A program made the translations under genes and the position numbers. Shown piece after piece: positions 1-10,603 of a stretch of DNA of 64,000 nt. This stretch comes from Devosia sp. Root685 (lineage in GTDB: Bacteria; Pseudomonadota; Alphaproteobacteria; Rhizobiales; Devosiaceae), in NCBI RefSeq assembly GCF_001427875.1, contig NZ_LMHK01000002.1:989436-1053435 (forward strand). Reading direction: 5' to 3'. Each line of letters opens with the position of its first letter. The stretch's first letter is position 1. The notes beneath the pieces were generated by a model. It was not told where the DNA came from. It searched no databases and saw only the letters and a list, made by a program, of their open reading frames with translations.

Positions 1-1
1 C

Positions 2-1456
2 GATATTCCGCATCTCCTGCGCATGACCGCCATTCAGGCGGGGCTGACAATGGTGCTCTCGCTTGCCGTCGGCATGGCGCTCGCCTGGGCGCTGAACCGT
101 TTGCGTTTTCCGGGGCGCGATCTCGTCGTCGGGCTTTTTGCTGCCGCCATCGTCACGCCCGGCATGGTGGTCGCTTTTGGACTTCTGTCGATCTGGGGGC
201 GCAATGGCTGGATCAATCAGGCGAGTGAGGCGCTGTTTGGCTTCTCGCTCGGCAATCCGGCCTTTGGGCTTTCGGGCATTCTTCTCGCTCATGTCATTCT
301 CGATGGTGCCTTTGCCGCCCGCATTCTGTTGGCCCGGCTCGATGCCATTCCGGCAACGCGGTTGAAGGTCGGGCAATCGCTGGCCCTATCCGCGACGCAG
401 CGTTTTGCCCTGATCGATTGGCCGGCGATGCGCTCGAGCTTGCCGGGGCTCGGCGCCATCATTTTTCTTCTCGCGTTCACCAGTTTTCCCATCGTGCTGC
501 TGCTCGGCGGCGGTCCGGCCAACCAGACGCTGGAAGTCGCCATCTATTCAGCCGTGCGGCTTGATTTCGACCTCGCCGGTGCGGTGCGGCTGGCGCTGAC
601 CCAGATTGCCGTCTGCGCCGTCGTCATCCTTCTCGCCTCGGCCAGCACGCCCGTTGTCAGCGTGCATGGCCGTTCGGTCGCGCCGCGCTGGCGCGATGCA
701 CTGCCGGCGCAGGCGCTGCAATGGCTGGTGCTGTTGCTCGCAACAGTGGGTTTTGCCCTGCCCCTCCTCTCGGTACTGATCGATGGGATTGTTTCCGGTT
801 TTGGCCGGGTGCTGGCGCAGCCGACATTCTGGTGGTCCCTAGCAACCAGTGTCGTCATCGGTAGCGCTTCGGCTGTCCTGACGCTGCTCCTCGCACTGGC
901 TCTGACGCTGGGACGTGCGGCGAGCGGCGAGCGGCCGGTGCGCATTCTGCTCGGCACACCGAGCTTTGCCTATCTTGCGGTGCCGGCCGTCGTGCTCTCG
1001 CTCGGTTTTTTCCTCATCGTGCGCAATCTTGGCGTCGCCACGGCACAGGCGGCGCCCGTCGTCGTCATTATTGCCAATAGCCTCCTCGCCCTGCCCTTTG
1101 CCGTCGCGACATTGGGACCGCCACTCGACGCCATGGTGCGGGCGCGCGGCAAGCTGATACGCTCGCTTGGGCTCTCGGGCTGGCAGCAATTCTGGAAAGT
1201 GGAGTATCCGCTCCTTGGAAAGGATATCGGGCTCATGCTGGCCCTCGCCTTCTGCTTCTCGCTCGGCGATCTCGGCGTTATCGCCCTCTTTGGTACGCAG
1301 GATTTCCAGACCCTGCCGCTGATGATGTTCCGCGCCCTGGGCGCCTATCGCAGCAATGACGCCGCTGCCATCGCCGCCATTTTGCTGATCGGCACCATCC
1401 TCGCCTTTGTCGGCCTGCCGCGTCTCTTTGAAAGGATCGCCCATGCTTCGCGCTGA
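2..1456 (+). CDS. thiP: Thiamine/thiamine pyrophosphate ABC transporter permease ThiP (5' partial)
   Basis: Inner-membrane permease of the thiamine/TPP importer ThiBPQ. The reading frame is open to the left edge of the window, so the N-terminus is missing; about 485 residues are present against roughly 530 for full-length family members. The protein has many hydrophobic segments and two permease-like halves, each with an EAA-type loop; the second is near GKLIRSLGLSGWQQFWKVEY. It overlaps thiQ by 14 bases, so the two are translationally coupled. The binding protein thiB and any TPP riboswitch would lie to the left of the window. The assignment rests on the two-domain architecture plus the following ATPase. 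Confidence 0.9.
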   Translation, partial: DIPHLLRMTAIQAGLTMVLSLAVGMALAWALNRLRFPGRDLVVGLFAAAIVTPGMVVAFGLLSIWGRNGWINQASEALFGFSLGNPAFGLSGILLAHVILDGAFAARILLARLDAIPATRLKVGQSLALSATQRFALIDWPAMRSSLPGLGAIIFLLAFTSFPIVLLLGGGPANQTLEVAIYSAVRLDFDLAGAVRLALTQIAVCAVVILLASASTPVVSVHGRSVAPRWRDALPAQALQWLVLLLATVGFALPLLSVLIDGIVSGFGRVLAQPTFWWSLATSVVIGSASAVLTLLLALALTLGRAASGERPVRILLGTPSFAYLAVPAVVLSLGFFLIVRNLGVATAQAAPVVVIIANSLLALPFAVATLGPPLDAMVRARGKLIRSLGLSGWQQFWKVEYPLLGKDIGLMLALAFCFSLGDLGVIALFGTQDFQTLPLMMFRALGAYRSNDAAAIAAILLIGTILAFVGLPRLFERIAHASR

Positions 1457-2081
1457 GCACCTCGCCTTTGCCTATGGAAAAGAGGCACAGACCTATGATT
1501 TCTCATTCGAGGCTGAGGCCGGCGCCGTGACTGCTATTTCCGGGGCCAGTGGTTCGGGAAAATCGACGCTGCTCGATCTCATCGCCGGGTTTTTGGCCCC
1601 GAAGAGCGGCACACTGGCGCTTGATGGCGCCAATCTGCTGCCGCTGCCGCCCGAGACGCGGCCGCTCTCGCTGCTGCTGCAATCGGACAATCTTTTCGAC
1701 CATCTGAGCGCGCATGAAAACGTCGCGCTCGGCCTGCCCAAGGGTGTGGCCAAAATAGAGGGCCGGCGGCGGGTCGAAGAGGTTTTGCAGCGCGTCGGGC
1801 TTGATGGCCTTGCTCACCAGACGGCGGCAACGCTATCCGGCGGTCAGAAGCAGCGCGTGGCGCTGGCCCGTACGCTGTTGCGCGACCGCGCCATTCTGTT
1901 GCTGGATGAACCTTTTTCCGCGCTCGACGATGAAACGCGGCAGGTCATTAGGGCGCTGGTGGGCGAACTGACGCGCAGCGAAGGTTGGCACACTATTCTC
2001 GTCAGTCACCATGAGGACGATATCGCGGCGCTGGCGACGCGCCGCTATCGCCTGGCGGAAGGCCGGCTCACGCCGGCCTGA
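1443..2081 (+). CDS. thiQ: Thiamine ABC transporter ATP-binding protein ThiQ
   Basis: ATPase subunit of the thiamine/TPP importer, 212 aa and short as usual for ThiQ. Walker A (GASGSGKS) is at about residues 34-41, the signature LSGGQKQR at 131-138, and Walker B (ILLLDEP) follows directly. An upstream in-frame start at 1407 would only add residues encoded inside thiP. The ATG at 1443 starts at MLRAEHLAF, the expected beginning of the ABC domain, and gives a 14-base overlap with thiP. The stop codon abuts the stop of the convergent gene, the two together forming TGATCA. Confidence 0.93.
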   Translation: MLRAEHLAFAYGKEAQTYDFSFEAEAGAVTAISGASGSGKSTLLDLIAGFLAPKSGTLALDGANLLPLPPETRPLSLLLQSDNLFDHLSAHENVALGLPKGVAKIEGRRRVEEVLQRVGLDGLAHQTAATLSGGQKQRVALARTLLRDRAILLLDEPFSALDDETRQVIRALVGELTRSEGWHTILVSHHEDDIAALATRRYRLAEGRLTPA

Positions 2082-4103
2082 TCACGTTGCCCAGGCAGCA
2101 AACACTTCGTTGAACAGCGCCTGCGCATCGGAATCCTTTTCGAGCGTCAGGATGGCATTGCGGCCGGTGCCATAGACAAGGGCGAGGTCGAGCCAGCGAC
2201 GCGACTCCAGGAGCCGCGAATTGTTGGTCTGGTCATCGGGCGACGCCGACAGCGCAAAGAGGAAGCTATTGCCCATGACGCGGGCCGAGGCGCCGACCAG
2301 CGGCGTGCCCGGCACAAGTTCCTCATTCTTGAGCAACACACCCGGCAGGCTCGAAATCGCGCCGCCGACAAAGGTGTCGTTGACGTCGAAATTGATTTCC
2401 ATCAGATGGCTGGCCGGCAGGCTCGGATCGCCATTCTTGCGGATGGTCACCGAGACATTGAGATTGCGCGCCGGAATACTGGCCTTGCCGATCAGGGTGG
2501 GCAGGCCCAGTTCATCCTCGCCCTTGGTCCAATCGACCGTGCCCGAGAAGGGCACGGCGCCGGTGCGGCCATCGGACGAAGCCTCGAGCAGCAGCGACTG
2601 GCTGCCGGCGAGAACCGCGGGATCGACGCTATTGGCCGGGTCGTTGGCCGCCGCAATGCTGGTATCGGCGCCCGAAAGGCGCTCCTCGGTCTTGTTCTCG
2701 CCGCCATTGATCGAGGGCAGCACTGTCTCATTGCCGCTGGGCGTCACCGTATCCGGCGTCGGCTCCAGCCGGTCGTCCGTATCGATGCCCTGCATGGCCG
2801 TGGTCGGCTCGCTCGGCGTAGTGGTTGCGGTATTACCCGGGCCAGTGGTGGTATCGGGCGCGGCGGGCGCATCGAGCGTCGGCGCTGTCGGCTGCGGCGT
2901 TCCGGTCGTCTCGGTTGCCGCCGTTTCGGTGCGCCCGAACATCTGGTCGAGATCGACATAGCCTTCGCGCCAGGCCCAAAAGCCCGCGCCACCGGCGCCG
3001 ACCAGGAGGAGCGCGAAGACGATCAGGAAAATCGTCATACCCGCGCCGGAACGCCGTTCGCCGTTCGCTGGATCGAAAGCGCTGGGATCGGCGTTTTCGT
3101 CCGCGAGACTGTCTTCAAGCGGCGCCCGGGTTTCCTGCACGGGCAGCATTTCGGTCGGCTCGCCGCGCGCTTCGCGATCGAGCGTCTCGATGGCTCGCTC
3201 GATGGCGCCTTCGGCTTCCCGCGTATCGTCCGGCTCGACCTCGACTTCCCTAACGCTCGATAGCGCGGTTTCGACCGGCGGTTCGACGACGCTAACCTCG
3301 GGCTCGACCATGGTCTGCCGCGCTACGGCAGCGCTTGATCCCATGGACGGCTCGACCCGCGCCATGACGGGCTGCGCAGAAAAGCCGCTATTGGCCGCGG
3401 TGCTGACGGCGGCAGCTGCTTCGCGACGCGGCAAAATGCTGGGGCGCTTGAGCGGAACCGGTTCATTGGCACCGGGCGGGACAGCCTCGTCCACCACAAC
3501 GGGAGCCACAGGCTTGGCAATCGCTTCGTCCTTGACGACGAGCGGGGCGACGACGGGCTGCACCTGTGCGCCGCTGACGCTGGCGGCCTGGCCGATGATC
3601 TCTTCGATCGAAAGGGGGCTATCGTCTTCGTCGACCGCTTCGGTCGGCACGACATCGGCGGGTAATTCGTCCGATTCGAGATCGGCTTCCGGCTCGATGA
3701 CCTGCGGCGCTGGCGGCTCGACGGGCTGGGGTGCTGCGGCCTGAACCGGCTCGGCAACAATCGATTGAGCGTGAACCGCAGGCGTGGGCTGGATTTCTGC
3801 TGGTGGTGCCGGCTCGGGCGCGCGCGCGGGCGGCGCGGCGGCAGCAGGCGGGCGCGGCGCAAACAATGCATCGCGCCCGAGACTGATGACGGCTTCGCTG
3901 GCTTCCTGTTCGACCTGGCGGATACAATCTTCGAGCTGCAGCCGGTGCTGCGTGATCTCGCGAGCGGGCAGAGGGGGCTGGATAGCCCGCAACTGGCCGA
4001 CGAGAGCCGCGCGCGCCTTTTCGTAAACCGCGCGCCGCGCAGCTCCATTGTTCTCCGGCAGCGCCGAGATCGCTCGGCGCAACAGCTCCTTATAGTCCGC
4101 CAT
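2082..4103 (-). CDS. Pro/Ala-rich single-pass membrane protein of unknown function
   Basis: Predicted 673 aa. Residues 1-75 form a compact, charged, probably helical region. Residues about 85-350 are low-complexity, rich in Pro, Ala, Val and Glu. A single transmembrane helix lies at about 355-377 (MTIFLIVFALLLVGAGGAGF). A Thr/Pro-rich linker then runs to about 500, followed by a folded-looking domain (505-673) ending in AQALFNEVFAAWAT. With no signal peptide and a late helix, the N-terminal 350 residues should be cytoplasmic and the C-terminal domain periplasmic. It lies 48 bases downstream of purA on the same strand and is probably cotranscribed. I do not recognise a named family; similar proteins are, from memory, common beside purA in Hyphomicrobiales. 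Confidence 0.8.
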   Translation of the reverse strand: MADYKELLRRAISALPENNGAARRAVYEKARAALVGQLRAIQPPLPAREITQHRLQLEDCIRQVEQEASEAVISLGRDALFAPRPPAAAAPPARAPEPAPPAEIQPTPAVHAQSIVAEPVQAAAPQPVEPPAPQVIEPEADLESDELPADVVPTEAVDEDDSPLSIEEIIGQAASVSGAQVQPVVAPLVVKDEAIAKPVAPVVVDEAVPPGANEPVPLKRPSILPRREAAAAVSTAANSGFSAQPVMARVEPSMGSSAAVARQTMVEPEVSVVEPPVETALSSVREVEVEPDDTREAEGAIERAIETLDREARGEPTEMLPVQETRAPLEDSLADENADPSAFDPANGERRSGAGMTIFLIVFALLLVGAGGAGFWAWREGYVDLDQMFGRTETAATETTGTPQPTAPTLDAPAAPDTTTGPGNTATTTPSEPTTAMQGIDTDDRLEPTPDTVTPSGNETVLPSINGGENKTEERLSGADTSIAAANDPANSVDPAVLAGSQSLLLEASSDGRTGAVPFSGTVDWTKGEDELGLPTLIGKASIPARNLNVSVTIRKNGDPSLPASHLMEINFDVNDTFVGGAISSLPGVLLKNEELVPGTPLVGASARVMGNSFLFALSASPDDQTNNSRLLESRRWLDLALVYGTGRNAILTLEKDSDAQALFNEVFAAWAT

Positions 4104-4151
4104 AGGCTACTGGGTACTCACAATTGCAGCGACGTCTTTTAGCAAAGATTA

Positions 4152-5441
<1,290 letters not shown>

Positions 5442-5620
5442 AGTCCAGTCTTCCTTAGCTGAGGCGCGCCGAAGCCCGGCACGACAAAATCGGGCCGGCC
5501 CAAAAGCCTGTACCCTTACCCAAGTTGCGGACATCCGTCCTTCCGGCCGCACCCCTTGTCGGGTTTGATTGCAGCCGAATAACTGATAAGTCCGATTGTC
5601 CTTACATCACCCAAGCGCCG

Positions 5621-6574
5621 ATGACAAAGCCGCAGACCACTGAAAAGCGCGGCATTTCCGCCGGCATTCTCGATCAGCCCTATCTTTTGCTCGTTCTGGC
5701 GCCGCTTTTCTGGGGCGGCAATGTCGTTGCGGCAAAACTGGTGGTGGGCGAAATCAGCCCCTTCCTCCTGCTCGCCTGCCGCTGCGTTCTGGCGACGCTG
5801 TTCATTTTGCCCTTTTCATACAGGCACTTGCGGAACGATTGGGCGGAGGTCAAACGCACATGGCCGGTGCTGATGGCCTTCGGCATCGTGGGCTATGCGC
5901 TGTTCAACGTCTTTCTCTATATCGGCCTGACCATGACGACCGCCGTCAATTCGGCGATCGAACAGGCCTCGCTACCGATGCTGATTCTCGGTGCAAATTT
6001 CCTGTTTTTCCGTGTGCGCTCCAATCTGTTGCAGATTTTTGGCGTGCTGCTGGCAATTTCAGGCGTCATCCTGACCGCGACGCATGGCGATCCGCTGCGG
6101 CTCCTGCGCATGGACGTCAATCTCGGCGACGGCTTTGTCATCCTCGCCTGCCTGGCCTATACCGGCTACACGCTGGCGCTGCGCTTCCGGCCAAAAGTGC
6201 ACATGTTCAGCTTCATGGCCGTGTCGTTTTTCGGCGCGGCGGTGTCAGCAGTGATCATGCTGGCGCTGTTCGGCGGCGGACTGGGTACGGTTACCATCCT
6301 CGCCCACGCCTCACCCACCGTCTGGCTGGTGATCGCCTATGTCGCGATTTTCCCCTCCATGTTCAGCCAGGTCGCCTATGCCCGCGGCGTGGAATTGGTC
6401 GGCGCCAATCGGGCAGCGCCGAGCCATAATCTCATTCCGGTTTTTGGGACATTGGGCTCGGTGCTAATCCTGGGGGAAAGATTGGAAGGGTATCATTTCA
6501 TCGCCGCAGGGATCATCATCGCCGGTATTGTGCTGGCGGAGTGGGCGGCGCGGCGGGGGACCCAACCGCAGTAG
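5621..6574 (+). CDS. EamA/DMT-superfamily membrane exporter
   Basis: A 317-aa inner-membrane protein with about ten hydrophobic helices in two EamA-like repeats (for example PLFWGGNVVAAKLVVGEISP in the first and NRAAPSHNLIPVFGTLGSV in the second). The drug/metabolite transporter family includes amino-acid, nucleoside and drug exporters; the substrate cannot be told. An open frame reaches back to 5525, but that part is not transporter-like, and the ATG at 5621 gives a normal short cytoplasmic N-terminus. It is divergent from purA, and a stem-loop spans its stop codon. Confidence 0.88.
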   Translation: MTKPQTTEKRGISAGILDQPYLLLVLAPLFWGGNVVAAKLVVGEISPFLLLACRCVLATLFILPFSYRHLRNDWAEVKRTWPVLMAFGIVGYALFNVFLYIGLTMTTAVNSAIEQASLPMLILGANFLFFRVRSNLLQIFGVLLAISGVILTATHGDPLRLLRMDVNLGDGFVILACLAYTGYTLALRFRPKVHMFSFMAVSFFGAAVSAVIMLALFGGGLGTVTILAHASPTVWLVIAYVAIFPSMFSQVAYARGVELVGANRAAPSHNLIPVFGTLGSVLILGERLEGYHFIAAGIIIAGIVLAEWAARRGTQPQ

Positions 6575-6592
6575 CCCTCATGGTGAGGGCTA
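6572..6592. terminator. Stem-loop between convergent EamA and aldo/keto reductase genes
   Basis: A perfect 9-bp stem (TAGCCCTCA and TGAGGGCTA) with a 3-nt loop, beginning on the EamA stop codon. It sits in the 46-bp gap between two convergent genes and could end transcripts from either side. No clear U-tract follows on either strand, so function is inferred from position only. Confidence 0.4.
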
Positions 6593-6620
6593 CTGGTGGC
6601 GGCGGAACGCTGTAGAAACG

Positions 6621-7550
6621 TTATGGCAGCGTGTGCCCGGCCGTACGGAACAGGCGATACCACTCTTCACGCGTCAGCGGGACGGATGAACCAGCGGCGC
6701 ATTCCTCGACACGCGATGGTTTTGTGGTGCCGAGGACGACCTGCACATTAGCTGGGTGGCGGGTGATCCAGGCGACTGCAATTCCGGTCGGGGTCACCCC
6801 ATACTTTGCCGCCAGTTCGTCCATCGCATCGTTAAGCTCTGCATATTCTTCGCGATCGCCGACAAAGACGCCGTCGAAAAAGCCCTTCTGGAAGGGCGAC
6901 CAGGCCTGTAGCATCATGCCTTTCAGGCGCGAATAATCGAGCAGGCCATTGTCGCGGCTGATCGATTGGTCGAGGCCATTCATATTGGCGGCGACGCCCT
7001 GCGCGAAAAGATTGGCATGGGTCACGCTGAGCTGCACCTGATTGAACAGCAGCGGTTGCTTCACCGCGGTTTTCAGCACCTCGATCTGGCCCGGGGTGTG
7101 GTTGGACACGCCGAAATGGCGGACTTTGCCGGAGGCGGCGAGCTTGTCAAAAGCCGAAGCGACATCTTCTGGCTCAACGAGTGTATCGGGGCGGTGCAGC
7201 AGCAATACGTCGAGATAATCGGTGCGCAGCGCCGCCAGCGATTCATCGACGGTCTGCAAAATGTGCTCGGACGAAAAGTCAAAGTAGCCTTTGCGGATGC
7301 CGACCTTGCTCTGAATCAGGATTTTTTCGCGCTCGACAGCCGACAGTGTAATCGCCTCGCCGAACCGCTCCTCGCAACGATGCCGCTTGCCACCATAAAT
7401 ATCGGCATGGTCGAACACGGTGACGCCGGCATCGACAGCGGCGCCGAATAGGGCCTGGATTTCGGCATTGCTCATCTTGGCGATGCGCATGAGGCCGAGC
7501 ACAACGCTCGACACGGAAAGATCGGTGTGGGGCACCTTGAAGGTCTTCAT
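6621..7550 (-). CDS. Aldo/keto reductase, YdhF-like
   Basis: Cytoplasmic NADPH-dependent oxidoreductase, 309 aa, complete. The AKR tetrad is visible: Asp and Tyr in FDHADIYGG, Lys in ILIQSKVGI and His in LLLHRPD. The insertion following GVSNHTPGQIEVL and the YSRLKGMMLQAWSPFQ stretch resemble the YdhF subgroup. The start at 7550 has a GAGG ribosome site. It stands alone between a convergent transporter and the terminator of serA; its substrate is unknown. Confidence 0.9.
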   Translation of the reverse strand: MKTFKVPHTDLSVSSVVLGLMRIAKMSNAEIQALFGAAVDAGVTVFDHADIYGGKRHRCEERFGEAITLSAVEREKILIQSKVGIRKGYFDFSSEHILQTVDESLAALRTDYLDVLLLHRPDTLVEPEDVASAFDKLAASGKVRHFGVSNHTPGQIEVLKTAVKQPLLFNQVQLSVTHANLFAQGVAANMNGLDQSISRDNGLLDYSRLKGMMLQAWSPFQKGFFDGVFVGDREEYAELNDAMDELAAKYGVTPTGIAVAWITRHPANVQVVLGTTKPSRVEECAAGSSVPLTREEWYRLFRTAGHTLP

Positions 7551-7624
7551 CGAAACCTCGGATTTTTTGGGATTGGCGCACGGCGGCGCAAGGGAACGCG
7601 AGAAGACTAGCGCGGACTGGCCCC

Positions 7625-7657
7625 AAAAAGAAAGCCCCGCCGGCGAACCGGCGGGGC
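7625..7657 (-). terminator. Rho-independent terminator of serA
   Basis: On the minus strand a perfect 10-bp GC-rich stem (GCCCCGCCGG with CCGGCGGGGC, 4-nt loop) is followed by a T-rich run, CTTTCTTTTT. It lies 22 bases past the serA stop, and serA reads toward it. Confidence 0.88.
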
Positions 7658-7679
7658 AATTGTCAATAATTTGTCGCTT

Positions 7680-9263
7680 TTAGAAGCGAACGGCCTTTGC
7701 CTGCTTCACGCCTTCGAGCGCGGCAATCTTGGCCAATTGCTCTTCCGTCAGCGTGCCATCGATGGATACAAGCGCGATAGCATCGCCGCCGACATCGGCA
7801 CGACCAAGGTTGAAATTGGCAATATTGATACCCAGCGTGCCAAGCAGCGTGCCGAGACGGCCGATATGGCCCGGCTTGTCCTCATTGGTGACATAGAGCA
7901 TGGACGGCGAGAGCTCGGCTTCCATGTTGATGTCCTTGACCTGGATGATGCGCGACTTGCCATTGGCAAAGATCGTGCCGGCCACCGCGCGGGTCTGGCG
8001 CTCGGTGGTAATGGTCAGGCGGATATAGCCTTCATAGGCGCCCTGCTGGTCGCGGGTCGTGGTTTCAACGGTAATGCCGCGATCCTTGGCGATCTGCGGC
8101 GCCGAAACCATGTTGATGTCGCCGAGCGAGGGTTTTAGGACGCCATTGATGGCGGCCGCGATCATCGGCTTGATGTTGAGCCCGGCAGGGGTGCCTTCGA
8201 ACTCGATGTGAATACCCTTGATGCCGGTTTCGGTGAGCTGGCCGGCAAAGGAGCCCAGCGCTTCCGACAGTTTCACCCAGGGGGTGATGATTGGCGCTTC
8301 TTCGGCCGAAATCGACGGGAAATTGAGCGCATTGGTGATTTCGCCGGTCATCAGATAGGCCGAAATCTGCTCGGCAACCTGCAGGGCGACGTTCTCCTGG
8401 GCTTCGGTGGTCGAGGCGCCGAGATGGGGGGTGCAGATGACGTTGGGCAATTCGAACAGCGGATTGTTCTCGGCGGGTTCAACGAGGAACACATCGAGCG
8501 CAGCGCCAGCGACATGGCCCGACTTCAACGCATTATAGAGGGCTTCTTCATCGATCAGACCGCCACGGGCGCAATTGACGATGCGCACACCCTTCTTGGT
8601 CTTGCTCAGGTTTTCGGCATTGAGAATATTGCGGGTCGCGTCGATCAGCGGGGTGTGCAGCGTGATGAAATCGGCCCGGGCGAGGAGATCGTCGAGCTCG
8701 ACCTTTTCGACGCCCATGGTCTGGGCGCGTTCCGGGGTCAGGAACGGGTCGAAGGCAATGACCTTCATACGCAGGCCAATGGCGCGGTCGGCAACGATCG
8801 AACCGATATTGCCCGCGCCGATCAGGCCGAGGGTCTTATTGGTGACTTCGACGCCCATGAAGCGGTTCTTTTCCCACTTGCTGGCGCGGGTCGATGCGTC
8901 GGCTTCGGGCAGCTGGCGGGCCAGCGCGAACATCATGGCGATGGCGTGTTCGGCGGTCGTGATCGAATTGCCGAAGGGCGTATTCATCACGATGATGCCC
9001 TTCTTGGTCGCGGCCGGAATATCGACATTATCGACGCCGATGCCAGCGCGGCCGATGACTTTCAGATTGGTCGCGGCGGCGATGATCTTTTCGGTCACCT
9101 TGCTGGCCGAACGGATAGCGAGGCCATCATACTGGCCGATGGCTTCAAGGAATTTTTCCTTGTCCTTGCCGAGATCGGGCAGGTAGTCCACCTCGACGCC
9201 GTTGTCCTTAAAAATCTGGACGGCGGTTGGGCTCAGCTTATCCGAAACGAGAACTTTTGGCAT
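7680..9263 (-). CDS. serA: D-3-phosphoglycerate dehydrogenase
   Basis: Cytoplasmic NAD-dependent oxidation of 3-phosphoglycerate to 3-phosphohydroxypyruvate, the first step of serine synthesis. The protein has 527 aa, the long form with substrate domain, Rossmann domain, ASB domain (about 320-440) and C-terminal ACT domain (about 455-527, ending EGVKQAKAVRF). The nucleotide loop GLIGAGNIGS, the signature from VNCARGGLIDEEAL and the catalytic His in TPHLGAST are present. The open frame continues upstream through an intergenic palindromic repeat, whose translation is Pro/Gly-rich and implausible; MPKVLVSDKLSP at 9263 is the normal start. serC lies upstream on the same strand. Confidence 0.96.
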   Translation of the reverse strand: MPKVLVSDKLSPTAVQIFKDNGVEVDYLPDLGKDKEKFLEAIGQYDGLAIRSASKVTEKIIAAATNLKVIGRAGIGVDNVDIPAATKKGIIVMNTPFGNSITTAEHAIAMMFALARQLPEADASTRASKWEKNRFMGVEVTNKTLGLIGAGNIGSIVADRAIGLRMKVIAFDPFLTPERAQTMGVEKVELDDLLARADFITLHTPLIDATRNILNAENLSKTKKGVRIVNCARGGLIDEEALYNALKSGHVAGAALDVFLVEPAENNPLFELPNVICTPHLGASTTEAQENVALQVAEQISAYLMTGEITNALNFPSISAEEAPIITPWVKLSEALGSFAGQLTETGIKGIHIEFEGTPAGLNIKPMIAAAINGVLKPSLGDINMVSAPQIAKDRGITVETTTRDQQGAYEGYIRLTITTERQTRAVAGTIFANGKSRIIQVKDINMEAELSPSMLYVTNEDKPGHIGRLGTLLGTLGINIANFNLGRADVGGDAIALVSIDGTLTEEQLAKIAALEGVKQAKAVRF

Positions 9264-9300
9264 TTGAGGGTGGTCCCTGGAATGTGATGTGTGGGATAAG

Positions 9301-9414
9301 ACCCCCACCTGGCCCTCCCCCTGACAGGGGGAGGAATAGCTCCGAGTTTGGCCACTGTTTCCGCGCCAAACTCGATCAGCCCCTCCCCCTCGAGGGGGAG
9401 GTTGGGTGGGGGTA
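9301..9414. repeat. Composite palindromic intergenic repeat between serC and serA
   Basis: Two nested inverted repeats. The outer arms, 9301-9337 and 9378-9414, each contain a short palindrome (CTCCCCCTGACAGGGGGAG and CTCCCCCTCGAGGGGGAG) and mirror each other with a few mismatches. The inner arms CGAGTTTGGC (9343-9352) and GCCAAACTCG (9365-9374) pair perfectly. The unit can fold as a large cruciform in the serC-serA mRNA. From memory, similar CT-rich palindromes are dispersed in alphaproteobacterial intergenic regions; only one copy is in this window. Confidence 0.75.
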
Positions 9415-9421
9415 CTAGAAC

Positions 9422-10603
9422 TTAAGCAGCAACCTTGAGCGCGGCCTTTTCCTGGGCAAAAGCCCAGTCGAGCCACGGCGTCAGAGCCGCAAGATCGGAC
9501 GCTTCAATCGTCGAGCCGGCCCAGATACGTAGACCCGCCGGAGCGTCCTTGTAGGAGCCGAAATCATAGCCGACGCCGAGCTTGTCGAGGCGGGCAACGA
9601 TGGCCTTGGCAAACGCCGCCTGCCCCTCATCATCGAGCGCCACAACGTCCGGATCGGTGATCGACAGGCAGACAGAAGTATTGGAGCGCTGATCGGCATT
9701 CCTAGCGAGGAAATCGACCCAATCGGTCTTTTCCACCCAATCGGCTAGCACCTTGAAATTGGCATCGGCGCGGGCCTGCATTGCCTTGAGGCCGCCAACC
9801 TGCAAACCCCACTGCATGGCGTCGATCGCGTCTTCGATGCAGATCATCGAGACGGTGTTGATCGTTTCGGCCTTAAAAATGCCTTCGATCAGCTTGCCGC
9901 CCTTGGTCATGCGGAAAATTTTGGGCAGCGGGCGGGCGGGCTTGAACGTTTCGAGACGCTCAACGGCCCGCGGCGATAGGATCAGAATACCGTGCGCGGC
10001 CTCGCCACCCAGCGCCTTCTGCCAGGAGAAGGTGACGACATCGAGCTTGGCGAAATCGAGCTTTTGCGCGAAGGCGGCCGAGGTCGCATCGCAAATGGTC
10101 AGACCTTCGCGGTTCGCCGGGATCCAGTCCGCGTCCGGCACGCGCACACCCGAGGTCGTGCCGTTCCAGGTGAACACCACGTCGCGGTTGAAATCGACCT
10201 GCTTGAGATCGGGCAATTCGCCATAGGGCGCTTCGAGCACGCGCACATCGGGAAGCTTCAATTGCTTCTGCACATCAGTGACCCAACCGGCGCCGAACGA
10301 TTCCCAGGCGAGCATATCGACGCCCCGAGCGCCCAGCGCGCTCCAGAGGAACATCTCCACCGCGCCGGTATCGGAAGCGGGCACAATGCCGATGCGATAA
10401 TCGGCAGGAACTTCAAGCAGTTCGCGAGTCAGGTCGATCGCCTGCTGAATGCGCGCCTTGGCGGGCTTGGCGCGGTGCGAGCGACCGGTCAGCGCGCCAG
10501 CAAGCGCTTCAACCGTCCAGCCTGGACGCTTGGCACAAGGACCCGACGAAAAATTTGGGTTAGCCGGTTTTACCGCCGGTGCGGTCAGGGGCGTATCAGC
10601 CAT
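9422..10603 (-). CDS. serC: Phosphoserine aminotransferase (alphaproteobacterial long form)
   Basis: PLP enzyme converting 3-phosphohydroxypyruvate and glutamate to O-phosphoserine and 2-oxoglutarate, step two of serine synthesis. The protein has 393 aa. [12 protein letters not shown] at the N-terminus is typical of the alphaproteobacterial type, and the PLP lysine lies in [11 protein letters not shown]. The open frame starts further upstream, but ATG 10603 (MADTPLTAP) has a strong GGGAGGG ribosome site 9 bases before it. That site is itself part of a hairpin (see the leader). serA lies downstream on the same strand, separated by the palindromic repeat. Confidence 0.95.
   Translation of the reverse strand: MADTPLTAPAVKPANPNFSSGPCAKRPGWTVEALAGALTGRSHRAKPAKARIQQAIDLTRELLEVPADYRIGIVPASDTGAVEMFLWSALGARGVDMLAWESFGAGWVTDVQKQLKLPDVRVLEAPYGELPDLKQVDFNRDVVFTWNGTTSGVRVPDADWIPANREGLTICDATSAAFAQKLDFAKLDVVTFSWQKALGGEAAHGILILSPRAVERLETFKPARPLPKIFRMTKGGKLIEGIFKAETINTVSMICIEDAIDAMQWGLQVGGLKAMQARADANFKVLADWVEKTDWVDFLARNADQRSNTSVCLSITDPDVVALDDEGQAAFAKAIVARLDKLGVGYDFGSYKDAPAGLRIWAGSTIEASDLAALTPWLDWAFAQEKAALKVAA

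Noticed and set aside
8208-9287. A 359-codon plus-strand open frame
   Set aside because: Antisense shadow of serA.
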